Source: an uncultured Bacteroidota bacterium
GTDB taxonomy: Bacteria > Bacteroidota > Bacteroidia > Flavobacteriales > Flavobacteriaceae
DNA length: 64,000 nucleotides
Assembly (NCBI GenBank): GCA_902635965.1
Contig: CACPQA010000004.1
Location: forward strand, 59,999 to 123,998
Reading direction: 5' to 3'
Shown piece by piece: positions 27,478 through 35,616 of the stretch. The notes under the pieces were generated by a model. It saw only the letters and a list, made by a program, of their open reading frames with translations, was not told the DNA's origin and did not search any database. Position numbers and translations under genes: made by a program. Every line of letters begins with the position of its first letter. Position 1 is the stretch's first letter.

Positions 27478-27888
27478 TTAATTAATTTCAAATCTTTTAT
27501 AATGATATTCGAATTTATTGTTTGATATAACCAATTCATTTTTGGTTAATTTTTCAATTTTTTCAATCCAATTATTTGAATTTGAATGATAGTTTAAATA
27601 GGTAAAACCATTGTTTTTTACTATTCGAAACTTTACTTTGTCAAAAGAGGATGAAAAAGTTTTGTTAAAATTAAGCTTTAATTTTTTTTTAACACCCGTG
27701 GAGTCAGAATTTAAAGAATAATAGTCCACTAGAGGTGAGTTACCCTTCGGATAAAACACTTCATCTTTTGACGATACTGAATATACTTCCCAAATACCTT
27801 CAATAATTTTAACATCTATGATTTCGTGTCTACTGCAGTAAAAAAGTTGTAAAAAAATGGAAATAATTATGAAACCGAATTTCCCCAT
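27478..27888 (-). CDS. Putative lipocalin-like lipoprotein
   Basis: 136 residues. It starts MGKFGFIIISIFLQLFYCSR, a signal peptide ending in a lipobox-like LFYC, so probably an outer-membrane lipoprotein. The rest is a small beta-rich domain beginning IIEGIWEVYSVS and ending in ISNNKFEYHYKRFE, the pattern of lipocalin-like domains that begin with a G-x-W motif. No ligand can be named. It sits between recF (9 bases) and the DUF721 gene, as hypothetical lipoproteins often do in flavobacteria. Confidence 0.7.
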   Translation of the reverse strand: MGKFGFIIISIFLQLFYCSRHEIIDVKIIEGIWEVYSVSSKDEVFYPKGNSPLVDYYSLNSDSTGVKKKLKLNFNKTFSSSFDKVKFRIVKNNGFTYLNYHSNSNNWIEKIEKLTKNELVISNNKFEYHYKRFEIN

Positions 27889-27897
27889 ATCTAAATT

Positions 27898-28977
27898 CTA
27901 AGTAATTTCATGGATTTTATATGAAAGGTTTGTGGTTTTTATGGCTCTCGAAACCCTTTTTTTGTCAGTGTCTGTGATAAATATTTGTCCAAAAGAATTA
28001 TCTTCAATAAGTTGCATTATTAATCCTACTCTTTTATTGTCTAATTTATCAAAAATATCATCTAAAAGAACAATTGGCTTAACATTTAAATATTTTTTTA
28101 ATAATCCGAATTGAGCTAATTTAAGTGATATTAGTAAAGATTTTTGCTGTCCTTGACTTCCAATTTTTTTTATTTGAAACCCATTTAGCAAGAATTCTAA
28201 GTCATCTTTGTGAGGACCTTGAGTTGTAAATTGAAGAATTAAGTCTTTTTCAAGAGACCTTTTAATTAGATCTCTGTAGTTGTGTTTATTAAGTTGACTT
28301 TTGAAATTAATTTCTACTGATTCTTTGTTATCCGAAATATATAAATAATAAAGTTTGAATATTTTTACATAATCAGCTAAAAAAGTCTTTCTTTTTTTAT
28401 AAATCCTTGATCCTGATTCTGTAAGAGTTTCATCATATATTTCCAACATATTTTTATCTATTTTTCTTTGGTGATTCATTTTTAATAATGCATTCCTTTG
28501 TGCTAATGTCTTTTTAAAAATAATTAAGTCTATTAAAAATTTCCTATCAATTTGGCCAATTATTCCATCAATTAAGTTTCTTCTAAATAAACTTCCTCCA
28601 TAAATTATGTCATTATCAAATGGAGATACTATTACTAGGGGAAATTCTCCAATATGTTCAGAAATTTTTTTAAATGACTTACCATTTCTCCTATAAATTT
28701 TTGAATTTCCATTTTTATGACTAAAATTTAATTTCTCTTGCAAATTATTTTTAATAAATACCCCTTCAATCATGAAAAATTTAGTGCCAAATTTAATATT
28801 TGAGGCGGAAGATGAATTTATAAAACTTTTTCCAAAACAAAGATGATAAATCGAACTCAAAATATTTGACTTACCAACACCATTTTCGCCAACCATACAA
28901 ATTATATTTTCCTTAAATACAAAACTTTTTGAATCAATATTTTTATAGTTTGTTAATAATAATTTTTCTAACCTCAT
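27898..28977 (-). CDS. recF: DNA replication and repair protein RecF
   Basis: ABC/SMC-type ATPase that loads RecA at gaps with RecO and RecR. Walker A is MVGENGVGKSNILSSIY near residues 27-44. The signature region IKKIGSQGQQKSLLISLKLAQ and Walker B PIVLLDDIFDKLDNKR follow, then QIFITDTD. I chose the ATG at 28977 (MRLEKLLLTNYKNI), the family N-terminus, rather than the longer frame to 29019, because a TATATTTG box lies 8 bases upstream. About 359 residues. Divergent from the TPR gene at 29084. Confidence 0.96.
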   Translation of the reverse strand: MRLEKLLLTNYKNIDSKSFVFKENIICMVGENGVGKSNILSSIYHLCFGKSFINSSSASNIKFGTKFFMIEGVFIKNNLQEKLNFSHKNGNSKIYRRNGKSFKKISEHIGEFPLVIVSPFDNDIIYGGSLFRRNLIDGIIGQIDRKFLIDLIIFKKTLAQRNALLKMNHQRKIDKNMLEIYDETLTESGSRIYKKRKTFLADYVKIFKLYYLYISDNKESVEINFKSQLNKHNYRDLIKRSLEKDLILQFTTQGPHKDDLEFLLNGFQIKKIGSQGQQKSLLISLKLAQFGLLKKYLNVKPIVLLDDIFDKLDNKRVGLIMQLIEDNSFGQIFITDTDKKRVSRAIKTTNLSYKIHEIT

Positions 28978-28985
28978 CTTAAAGG

Positions 28986-28993
28986 CAAATATA
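28986..28993 (-). promoter_or_regulatory. -7 box TATATTTG of recF
   Basis: Exact TAnnTTTG match 8 bases before the recF ATG. A TTG 23 bases further upstream may be a -33 element. Confidence 0.5.
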
Positions 28994-29069
28994 AAACCCG
29001 TGCTGAATTTATAGCTCAATTACACAAATATTATTTGACTATATTTATTTATTGTTGAAGAATAAAGTT

Positions 29070-29077
29070 TAAATTTG
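29070..29077 (+). promoter_or_regulatory. -7 box TAAATTTG of the TPR-ribH-mutL unit
   Basis: Exact TAnnTTTG match 6 bases before the ATG at 29084. The last three bases form an in-frame TTG that automatic callers may take as a start. Confidence 0.55.
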
Positions 29078-29083
29078 CCAATT

Positions 29084-29842
29084 ATGGCTACTTATAATAA
29101 AAGAGGGGGGAAAAGATATAACTCCAGAAAGAGAGTATCAAATAAAGAAATAATAGAAAGCACTACAGCAGAAGTGTTTGAAACTCTAGATACTGGTGCA
29201 TCTAAATCAGAGCAATTTGTATCGAAATATCAAATTCCAATAATATCAGTTGTAGTCTTAATTACAATTTCCGTTTTTTTTTACCTGGCTTATGATTCTT
29301 TTATACTTAATCCAAAAAAAAAGGATGCTGTTACTGAACTAAACCAAGCTCAATATTACTTTAACCTTGCATTAAACAATGAGGACCCTAAAGATTTGTT
29401 TAAAAACGCCATAAACGGTGCAGGAGGTAAGTTTGGTTTTTTAGATATTATTGAAAATTATGAAAAAACTCCGTCTTCGAATCTTGCAATTTTTAGTGTT
29501 GGTATGTCTTATTTGAACTTGAAAGACTACAATAAGGTAATTCAATATTTAAAAGATTTTAATTCAGATGACGTTTTATTGTCTTCCATAGCCAAAGGAG
29601 TGCTTGGAGATGCTTACCTTCAAGTTGGTGATCAAAAGAATGCTCTGTTGAGTTATGAAGAAGCTTTTGGTGTTGCTGAAAATAATTTTACAACACCAAA
29701 ATATTTATACAAAGCTGGTCTGTTGTCGATAAGACTAGGAGAAAATAAAACAGCGTCGAAATATTTTAAAAAAATCAAAAATAGTTTCCCCAATTCTAAA
29801 GAGGCTGAATTTATAGATATTCAAATTGCTAAAGTAGAATAA
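29084..29842 (+). CDS. Membrane-anchored TPR protein (YfgM-like)
   Basis: About 252 residues. A basic N-terminal tail (ATYNKRGGKRYNSRKR) is followed by one membrane segment at about residues 50-70 (IPIISVVVLITISVFFYLAY) and then a periplasmic TPR region (AIFSVGMSYLNLKDYNKVI, LGDAYLQVGDQKNALLSYEE). This topology matches YfgM-like ancillary SecYEG proteins that hold PpiD-type chaperones in other bacteria. The specific role is inference. First gene of a plus-strand unit reaching the EEP phosphatase; ribH follows 4 bases on. Confidence 0.85.
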   Translation: MATYNKRGGKRYNSRKRVSNKEIIESTTAEVFETLDTGASKSEQFVSKYQIPIISVVVLITISVFFYLAYDSFILNPKKKDAVTELNQAQYYFNLALNNEDPKDLFKNAINGAGGKFGFLDIIENYEKTPSSNLAIFSVGMSYLNLKDYNKVIQYLKDFNSDDVLLSSIAKGVLGDAYLQVGDQKNALLSYEEAFGVAENNFTTPKYLYKAGLLSIRLGENKTASKYFKKIKNSFPNSKEAEFIDIQIAKVE

Positions 29843-29846
29843 ACAT

Positions 29847-30335
29847 ATGAGTTTTTCTGGATTTAACTTATCAAACGAAGAAGACAAAAGCATTATTTCG
29901 TCCAGAAAAAATTACAAAGTTTCAATAGTTGCTTCTGAATGGAATAAACATATTACTTCTAAACTTCTAGATGGAGCAGTTGATACCCTCACTCTTCAGG
30001 GTATACTAACCAAAAATATTTTTATGACATGGGTTCCTGGCAGCTTTGAGTTAATTTTTGAAGCAAAAAAAAAATCGAAAGAATCAAAATTTGATTCAAT
30101 AATAGTTATTGGAAGTCTGATTAAGGGTGAAACTAAACATTTTGAATATTTATGTAGTTCAATTTCTTACGCTATTGCAAACCTAAACTTAAATTCTCCA
30201 ATACCTGTTATTTTTTGCGTTTTAATGGATGAAAATTTAGAACAATCAATTGAAAGATCCGGAGGAAAAATTGGCAACAAGGGAATTGATGCAGCACACA
30301 CATCTATAAGAATGATGGAACTTAATAAATCTTAA
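29847..30335 (+). CDS. ribH: 6,7-dimethyl-8-ribityllumazine synthase
   Basis: Condenses the ribityl-aminouracil with dihydroxybutanone phosphate in riboflavin synthesis. 162 residues. ASEWNKHI near residues 31-38 is the conserved aromatic start of the substrate site, WVPGSFEL is the family signature, and VIGSLIKGETKHFEYLCSS holds the catalytic histidine region. VIFCVLMDENLEQSIERSGG follows. A lumazine synthase assembles as an icosahedral or pentameric shell. Lies between the TPR gene and a small membrane protein gene. Confidence 0.96.
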   Translation: MSFSGFNLSNEEDKSIISSRKNYKVSIVASEWNKHITSKLLDGAVDTLTLQGILTKNIFMTWVPGSFELIFEAKKKSKESKFDSIIVIGSLIKGETKHFEYLCSSISYAIANLNLNSPIPVIFCVLMDENLEQSIERSGGKIGNKGIDAAHTSIRMMELNKS

Positions 30336-30345
30336 ATTTATTTTA

Positions 30346-30639
30346 ATGTTAAAAAACTCTCTTTTCAAATTGAACAGAAATAGAAAATTTAACTATAAAC
30401 CCAGATATTTCAAAGAAGAAAATGAACAATTAAACTATTTTTTTGATTCAAGAATAAGAGGAAGCAGGGAAGATCATACCTCAAGCAATAGAAGCAGTTT
30501 TTGGAATCAAGAAAGAGTAAAGAGAAGAACAAAAAAAAACCACTCTTTTAATAAACTTTTTTTCATAATTCTATTTTTACTTTTTTTTATATTTTTTTAT
30601 GTAATTGATTTTGATTATAAAATTTTTATAAAATACTGA
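30346..30639 (+). CDS. Small basic protein with C-terminal membrane anchor
   Basis: 97 residues, not recognised. The first 70 residues are very basic and polar (NRNRKFNYKPRYFKEE, SSFWNQERVKRRTKKNHS). The last 27 form one hydrophobic segment (LFFIILFLLFFIFFYVI) with a short acidic and basic tail, so it is probably tail-anchored in the inner membrane with its basic part in the cytoplasm. It lies between ribH and mutL, and its stop overlaps the mutL start (TGATG), so translation is coupled. I recall a small hypothetical gene at this place in relatives. Confidence 0.7.
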   Translation: MLKNSLFKLNRNRKFNYKPRYFKEENEQLNYFFDSRIRGSREDHTSSNRSSFWNQERVKRRTKKNHSFNKLFFIILFLLFFIFFYVIDFDYKIFIKY

Positions 30640-32423
30640 TGAAAGATATCATTAAAATTCTTCCAGAAAATATTTCCAATCAAATTGCGGCCGGAGAAGT
30701 AGTTCAAAGACCATCTTCATTAATTAAAGAACTCATTGAAAACGCTATTGACGCCTCTTCAGACAGAATCCAAATTTATTTAAATGAATCCGGAAAAAAA
30801 TCAATTAGAGTTGTTGATAATGGAATTGGGATGAGTAAAAATGATTTGATGGTCTGTTGTTTAAGACATGCGACCTCAAAAATCACTGAAACTAAAGATT
30901 TATTTAATATAAGGTCTAAAGGTTTTAGGGGAGAAGCACTCTCTTCAATTGCAGCAGTCTCTCACTTAGAAATTGTCACAAAACGAAGAGCAGATAATTT
31001 TGGTTATAAGTTAAAAATCAAGGCAGGTAAAGTACATTCAAATGAAAAAGTTGTTTCTGAAGTCGGAACATCTGTTTTAGTTAAGAATTTATTCTATAAT
31101 GTACCTGCAAGAAGAAACTTTTTAAAATCTGATTCAGTTGAATTGAGACATATAATTAATGAATTTCAGAGAATATCAATTGCTCATTGTGATTTAAATA
31201 TTTCACTCAATCATAATAAATCCGAAATTTTTAGTCTGGGCAAATCAAGTATTCATTTACGGATAAAAAATATTTTTGGAAGAAAAATTGAAGAGAATTT
31301 AATACCAATTAGTGAAAAAACATCTTTTGTAAAAATAAGTGGATATATAATTAAACCTGAGGCATCAAAAAAAACTAGAGCGATGCAATTTTTATTTGTT
31401 AACAATAGATATATAAAAAATAATTTTCTTTTTCATGCTATAAACAATGCCTATGAAGGGCTTTTACCTGAGAAAAATTATCCTGGATTTTTCATTTTTT
31501 TAAAAGTTGATCCCTCATCAATTGATTTAAATATTCATCCAAATAAAATAGAGGTTAAATTCGAAGATGAACAAAGTTTATATTCAATAATTAATTCTAC
31601 TGTAAAGCATAGCTTAGGGATTTTTCAAGTTTTACCAACTATTGATTTTGAGACTCAATCAAGTTTCGAAATCCCATACCATAAAAGATCTGTTCAACCT
31701 GTTACTCCCAAAATTGAGGTAGATAAAAATTTTAATCCGTTTGAACAGGAAACTTCAAAGTATCACTCAAAAATTTGGAATAGATCTGATGCTTTTTTTG
31801 AAGAAGTTGGTTCTTCGAATTTATTTAATTCTAATCTAATAAATGAATTGATAAATGAGGAAAGCAATAAGATCTTTCAAATTATGAATTCATACCTGAT
31901 AACTTCTACAAGAAATTCTTTGCTAGTTATTGACCAAGAGAGAGCTCACCGAAGAATTATCTATGAAAAATTGATGAAAAAAATTACAAAGGCTGACAAT
32001 TCAAGTCAGCAACTAATTTTTCCAGTAAGCTTTGTTTTGACTAAAAACCAAAAATTTATTTATTTTGAATTAGAAAATACTCTTATAGAAATGGGTTTTA
32101 GATTAAAACTTGTAGACAATTTCAATTTAAAGATAACCGGAATTCCAGAAATTTGTTCAGATAATCAATCACATAAAATTCTTGAAGATTTATTTGATGA
32201 ATTTCAAACCGATCCCAAAAATAAATCATTCAGTTTTGCTGATCTAATTGCAAAGTCTATATCCAAATCGTCTTCAATTAAAAAAGGAAATTCTTTAGAA
32301 AATGAGGAACAAAAAAATATAATTAATAAGTTATTTAGCTGTAAGGATTATTTGTTGTGTCCATTTCAAAAAAAAATAATTTTTTCAATTTCTAAATCAG
32401 AACTACAAAATAAGTTCTTATAA
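30639..32423 (+). CDS. mutL: DNA mismatch repair protein MutL
   Basis: Mismatch-repair coordinator, 594 residues. The N-terminal GHKL ATPase shows AAGEVVQRPSSLIKELIENA, DAS, VVDNGIGM, RHATSKI and GFRGEALSSIA. The transducer domain ends with NKIEVKFEDEQSLY. The C-terminal dimerisation domain contains VIDQERAHRRIIYEKLM, the position of the DQHA-type endonuclease metal motif, but with Glu in place of the motif histidine. The spaced acidic E follows as usual, so nicking activity needs checking. It overlaps the first rhomboid by one base. Confidence 0.95.
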   Translation: MKDIIKILPENISNQIAAGEVVQRPSSLIKELIENAIDASSDRIQIYLNESGKKSIRVVDNGIGMSKNDLMVCCLRHATSKITETKDLFNIRSKGFRGEALSSIAAVSHLEIVTKRRADNFGYKLKIKAGKVHSNEKVVSEVGTSVLVKNLFYNVPARRNFLKSDSVELRHIINEFQRISIAHCDLNISLNHNKSEIFSLGKSSIHLRIKNIFGRKIEENLIPISEKTSFVKISGYIIKPEASKKTRAMQFLFVNNRYIKNNFLFHAINNAYEGLLPEKNYPGFFIFLKVDPSSIDLNIHPNKIEVKFEDEQSLYSIINSTVKHSLGIFQVLPTIDFETQSSFEIPYHKRSVQPVTPKIEVDKNFNPFEQETSKYHSKIWNRSDAFFEEVGSSNLFNSNLINELINEESNKIFQIMNSYLITSTRNSLLVIDQERAHRRIIYEKLMKKITKADNSSQQLIFPVSFVLTKNQKFIYFELENTLIEMGFRLKLVDNFNLKITGIPEICSDNQSHKILEDLFDEFQTDPKNKSFSFADLIAKSISKSSSIKKGNSLENEEQKNIINKLFSCKDYLLCPFQKKIIFSISKSELQNKFL

Positions 32424-33166
32424 TGAATAAAATAACAGATACTGTTAAGCATTTATTGATAATCAATGGCATAGCTTTTTTGGCAACTTCTTTATATGGA
32501 TCGCAATTATACGACCTATTAGCTCTACATTATTATAAGAATCCTTTATTTCAAATTTGGCAACCGCTAACTCACATGTTTCTACACGGGAATTTTAGTC
32601 ACATATTGTTCAATATGATTGGTTTGTGGATGTTTGGCTCTCCGCTCGAACAATTGTGGGGAAGAAATAAATTTATCTTCTTTTATTTATCTTCCGGACT
32701 CGGGGCTGCAGCTTTGCAAATACTTTATAGTTCCTATGATTTTAATTCAATTTTTGAAATCCTTGTAAGTAATGGTTTTAATTCAGAAGAAATTTTAAAT
32801 ACAATTGAAACTAGCAGGTATAACTTGAATTGGTTAAGCTACATTTCGGAACAACAATTAAGTAATCTAAATGAAAGTTATAATCTGTCAATGGTAGGAG
32901 CTTCTGGTGCATTATATGGGATTCTAGTAGCATTTGCATTTTTATTCCCCAATGTTTCCTTGTTCTTAATTTTTATACCGATTCCAATAAAGGCAAAGTA
33001 TTTTGTACCTATTCTAATCGCGGGAGATCTCTTTTTTGGTGTTTCAAATTCTTTTTCAATAGGACCTATTGCACATTTTGCTCATGTTGGAGGTGCTTTA
33101 ACTGGATTAGCTATGATGATTTACTGGAAAAAAAATCAATTTAAAAATAACAGATGGGATTTATGA
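32423..33166 (+). CDS. Rhomboid-family intramembrane serine protease (copy 1)
   Basis: 247 residues, about six membrane segments. The rhomboid hallmarks are all present: HMFLHGNFSHILFNMIGLW with the N-terminal histidine/asparagine pattern, the catalytic serine in VGASGALYGI (GxSG), and the catalytic histidine in FAHVGGALTG. It cleaves single-pass membrane substrates within the bilayer. An insert of about 60 residues (FNSIFEILVSNGFNSEEI...) lies between segments 2 and 3. It overlaps mutL by one base and the second rhomboid gene. Confidence 0.92.
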   Translation: MNKITDTVKHLLIINGIAFLATSLYGSQLYDLLALHYYKNPLFQIWQPLTHMFLHGNFSHILFNMIGLWMFGSPLEQLWGRNKFIFFYLSSGLGAAALQILYSSYDFNSIFEILVSNGFNSEEILNTIETSRYNLNWLSYISEQQLSNLNESYNLSMVGASGALYGILVAFAFLFPNVSLFLIFIPIPIKAKYFVPILIAGDLFFGVSNSFSIGPIAHFAHVGGALTGLAMMIYWKKNQFKNNRWDL

Positions 33167-33993
33167 GGAAATATGAAGAGCTTTTAAATAAACTCCGGAA
33201 TTTTAATATTTCAGAACAAATAATCTTAATCAATATTTTTCTATTTATTCTACCATTAATTGTTTTTGTTTTTTTTTATTTATTTAAAATCCCTAAAATA
33301 AATATTTACCATTATTTTGAATTGATTCCGGATATTACTAGTCTTTTATTCAGACCTTGGTCATTGATAACGTATGGTTTCATTCATGCTAGTATTGGGC
33401 ATTTATTTTGGAATATGTTTCTATTTTATTTTTTCTCAAGTCTTTTTTTGAACTTATTTAAGGAAGAAGAATTGCTTGCTCTATTTTGCTTTGGAATTAT
33501 TTTTGGTGGTTTATTATTTGTTTTCAGTTACTCGTTTTTTCCAGTCTTCAAAGGGATTAATTCTCCTCTTATAGGGTCATCAGCAGGAGTCATTTCGGTC
33601 GTTATTTTCATGTGTACCTATACTCCAAATTCAACCATGAGAATATTTTTCTTTAATATTAAATTGCTTTATGTAGGAATTGCAATAATTATTTTTGACT
33701 TAGCACAACTACCAATTTCTAATTCTGGGGGACACATTGCACACCTTGGAGGAGCTTTAATAGGTTTTTTTGCAGGAAGTAAGATGAAAAAGGGAGAAAA
33801 TATTTTTTGGTACTTTAAAAAAAATCTTAGAACAAAAAAAAATAAGAATAAGAAAAAACTCAATAGGCATGATAATCACAAAAAATATAATCAACAAAAA
33901 GTAGATCGAATTTTAGATAAAATCAGTGAGTCTGGATTCGATAGTCTAACAAGTGAAGAAAAAAAAGATTTAAATGAAGCGAGTAAAGATTAA
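33163..33993 (+). CDS. Rhomboid-family intramembrane serine protease (copy 2)
   Basis: About 276 residues. Membrane core with HASIGHLFWNMFLFYFFSSLF, the catalytic serine in IGSSAGVISVVI (GxSx), and the histidine in HIAHLGGALIGF. A C-terminal cytoplasmic tail of about 65 residues is very basic (KKNLRTKKNKNKKKLNRHDNH) and ends acidic. I prefer the ATG at 33163, which overlaps the previous stop as ATGA; an ATG at 33154 is 3 codons earlier. Two neighbouring rhomboids after mutL are a recurring flavobacterial arrangement; the substrates are unknown. Confidence 0.9.
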   Translation: MRKYEELLNKLRNFNISEQIILINIFLFILPLIVFVFFYLFKIPKINIYHYFELIPDITSLLFRPWSLITYGFIHASIGHLFWNMFLFYFFSSLFLNLFKEEELLALFCFGIIFGGLLFVFSYSFFPVFKGINSPLIGSSAGVISVVIFMCTYTPNSTMRIFFFNIKLLYVGIAIIIFDLAQLPISNSGGHIAHLGGALIGFFAGSKMKKGENIFWYFKKNLRTKKNKNKKKLNRHDNHKKYNQQKVDRILDKISESGFDSLTSEEKKDLNEASKD

Positions 33994-34010
33994 ATAATAA
34001 AACTATTTAT

Positions 34011-35015
34011 ATGAATTTAATCGAGAAATTTTCTATTTTTTTAAATTTTGTTTTTTTGATAATTCAATTATTTTTAATGGGGACATTTGAAGTTCCCATA
34101 AAAAACGTTTTCTTTAGTCTCTTTGTTCCATTAATTATACTTATAAATACCTTGTTCTTTTTTTATTGGCTTTTTAATTTGAAATGGCCATTTTTATTAT
34201 TTATTTTAACATTTTTGATTGGGTACAATGAATGGAACTTGTTTTATAAATTCCCAAATACTTCATTTAAAAAAAGCGGTTCTGTTTTGTCTGTGATGAG
34301 CTACAATGTAAGATTGTTTAACAAATATAGGTGGATAGACAAACCTAATATTTCAGAAGAAATTGAAAAACTAATATTAGAAGAGGATCCTGATATAGTA
34401 TGCATTCAAGAATATTCTAACGAAGTAGCACCCGAATTAAATAAGTATAAATTTAGTTATAAGTATCCAAAATTTACAAAAGCAGAAAAATCAACAGTTG
34501 CAATTTTTTCTAAATTTAAAATTAAAAACAAAGGATTTATTGACTTTCAAAATTCATCAAATTGCGGAATATATATTGACATCACATTTGGCAAACAAGA
34601 TTTAAGAATATATAACCTTCACCTTGAGTCATTTAAACTTCAACAAATTGATAGCCTGACAAGCTCGGGTTTTTCTAAAAGCTTTAAACTAAAGTTCGAT
34701 GAAGTTAGTAATAAACAAATTGATCAAATTGAACTTTTTAAAAAAACCGACAAGTTTAATAATAATCCTTCAATTGTTGCTGTTGACTTAAACAACACTC
34801 AGTTTTCTGAAACCTATAAAATTTTGTCACACAAAAAAAATGATGCTTTTCAAACAGCAGGATCAGGCTTAGGAGAGACCTACAATTATTCATTTATCCC
34901 ATTAAGAATTGATTTTCTTCTATCAGATAAAAAATTTAAAATCAATGACTTCAAGGTGATAAAAAAAAACCTCTCGGACCATTATCCAATAATTAGTTTT
35001 TATGGAATTGATTGA
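34011..35015 (+). CDS. Endonuclease/exonuclease/phosphatase (EEP) family membrane protein
   Basis: 334 residues. The N-terminus has two to three hydrophobic segments (about residues 8-80), then a soluble EEP domain. The domain shows SYNVRLFNKYRW, the metal-binding glutamate in VCIQEYSNE, VAVDLNNTQFSE near residue 255, and the catalytic SDHYPIISF at the end. The family ranges from DNA repair nucleases to sphingomyelinase- and inositol-phosphatase-like enzymes, and the anchor suggests an envelope phosphodiesterase. The substrate is not known. It overlaps the convergent wbqC gene by 23 bases at the 3' end. Confidence 0.88.
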   Translation: MNLIEKFSIFLNFVFLIIQLFLMGTFEVPIKNVFFSLFVPLIILINTLFFFYWLFNLKWPFLLFILTFLIGYNEWNLFYKFPNTSFKKSGSVLSVMSYNVRLFNKYRWIDKPNISEEIEKLILEEDPDIVCIQEYSNEVAPELNKYKFSYKYPKFTKAEKSTVAIFSKFKIKNKGFIDFQNSSNCGIYIDITFGKQDLRIYNLHLESFKLQQIDSLTSSGFSKSFKLKFDEVSNKQIDQIELFKKTDKFNNNPSIVAVDLNNTQFSETYKILSHKKNDAFQTAGSGLGETYNYSFIPLRIDFLLSDKKFKINDFKVIKKNLSDHYPIISFYGID

Positions 35016-35616
35016 ATTTTAAATTACTAAGATAATTTAGTGACTTAGGTCCAAGATTAAACAATAGATCTAAAATACTCAAATTATGAGTGAATTTAAA
35101 TTTTGACATAAAAACTTGGTTGTACTTTGGAACACGATATTTAAAATATTTTTTTATATCCATTACTCCATTATTATATTTTTGATACCCAATCTTTTGA
35201 GTTGAAATTTCCATCTTTTTTTTTAGCCCTAGTATATTGTTAATATGAGAAATTATATTAAGGTTCAGTGAATACAATAATTTTTCATTATTAAAAAATA
35301 ACTTAGAAAAATCGTCTTCATAAAATTCAAAAAAAGGGGAAGATCTATAGGCGTTTTGTATAGATTTCCAATGTTTAAGTTTCCAGTTTTTACTGCTATC
35401 TATTTTCGCCCCGTAGTCATGTAAAATTTCATTTTCTTTATTGTTTTGTTTGATTGGAATGATCAGATTTAGAGGACCATTCGCACTCATGATTACACAA
35501 CGATTTCTGGTGGTTTGCTTATGATACTTCGTGGATATATTGAAGGTTACTTCGAAATTTACAATGTGCGAGTAATAAGTTATTGATGGAAAATATGACG
35601 GTATTAGATAAATCAA
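34993..35616 (-). CDS. WbqC-family protein
   Basis: 207 residues with the WbqC pattern: YLIPSYFPSITYYSHIVNFE near the N-terminus (the family 'QPxYFPxxxYF'), NRCVIMSANGPLNLIIPIK, and WKLKHWKSIQNAYRSSPFFE, where HWKxIxxAYxxxPFFxFY is the strongest family signature. The function of WbqC is unclear; some members lie in polysaccharide clusters and resemble thiol-proteases or nucleotidyl transferases only weakly. It is last in the parA-parB-dapB-lepB unit and overlaps lepB by 4 bases. Confidence 0.9.
   Translation of the reverse strand: MIYLIPSYFPSITYYSHIVNFEVTFNISTKYHKQTTRNRCVIMSANGPLNLIIPIKQNNKENEILHDYGAKIDSSKNWKLKHWKSIQNAYRSSPFFEFYEDDFSKLFFNNEKLLYSLNLNIISHINNILGLKKKMEISTQKIGYQKYNNGVMDIKKYFKYRVPKYNQVFMSKFKFTHNLSILDLLFNLGPKSLNYLSNLKFNQFHKN

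Noticed and set aside
29084..35015. Riboflavin (FMN) riboswitch upstream of ribH
   Set aside because: ribH follows the TPR gene by 4 bases; no leader exists for a riboswitch.
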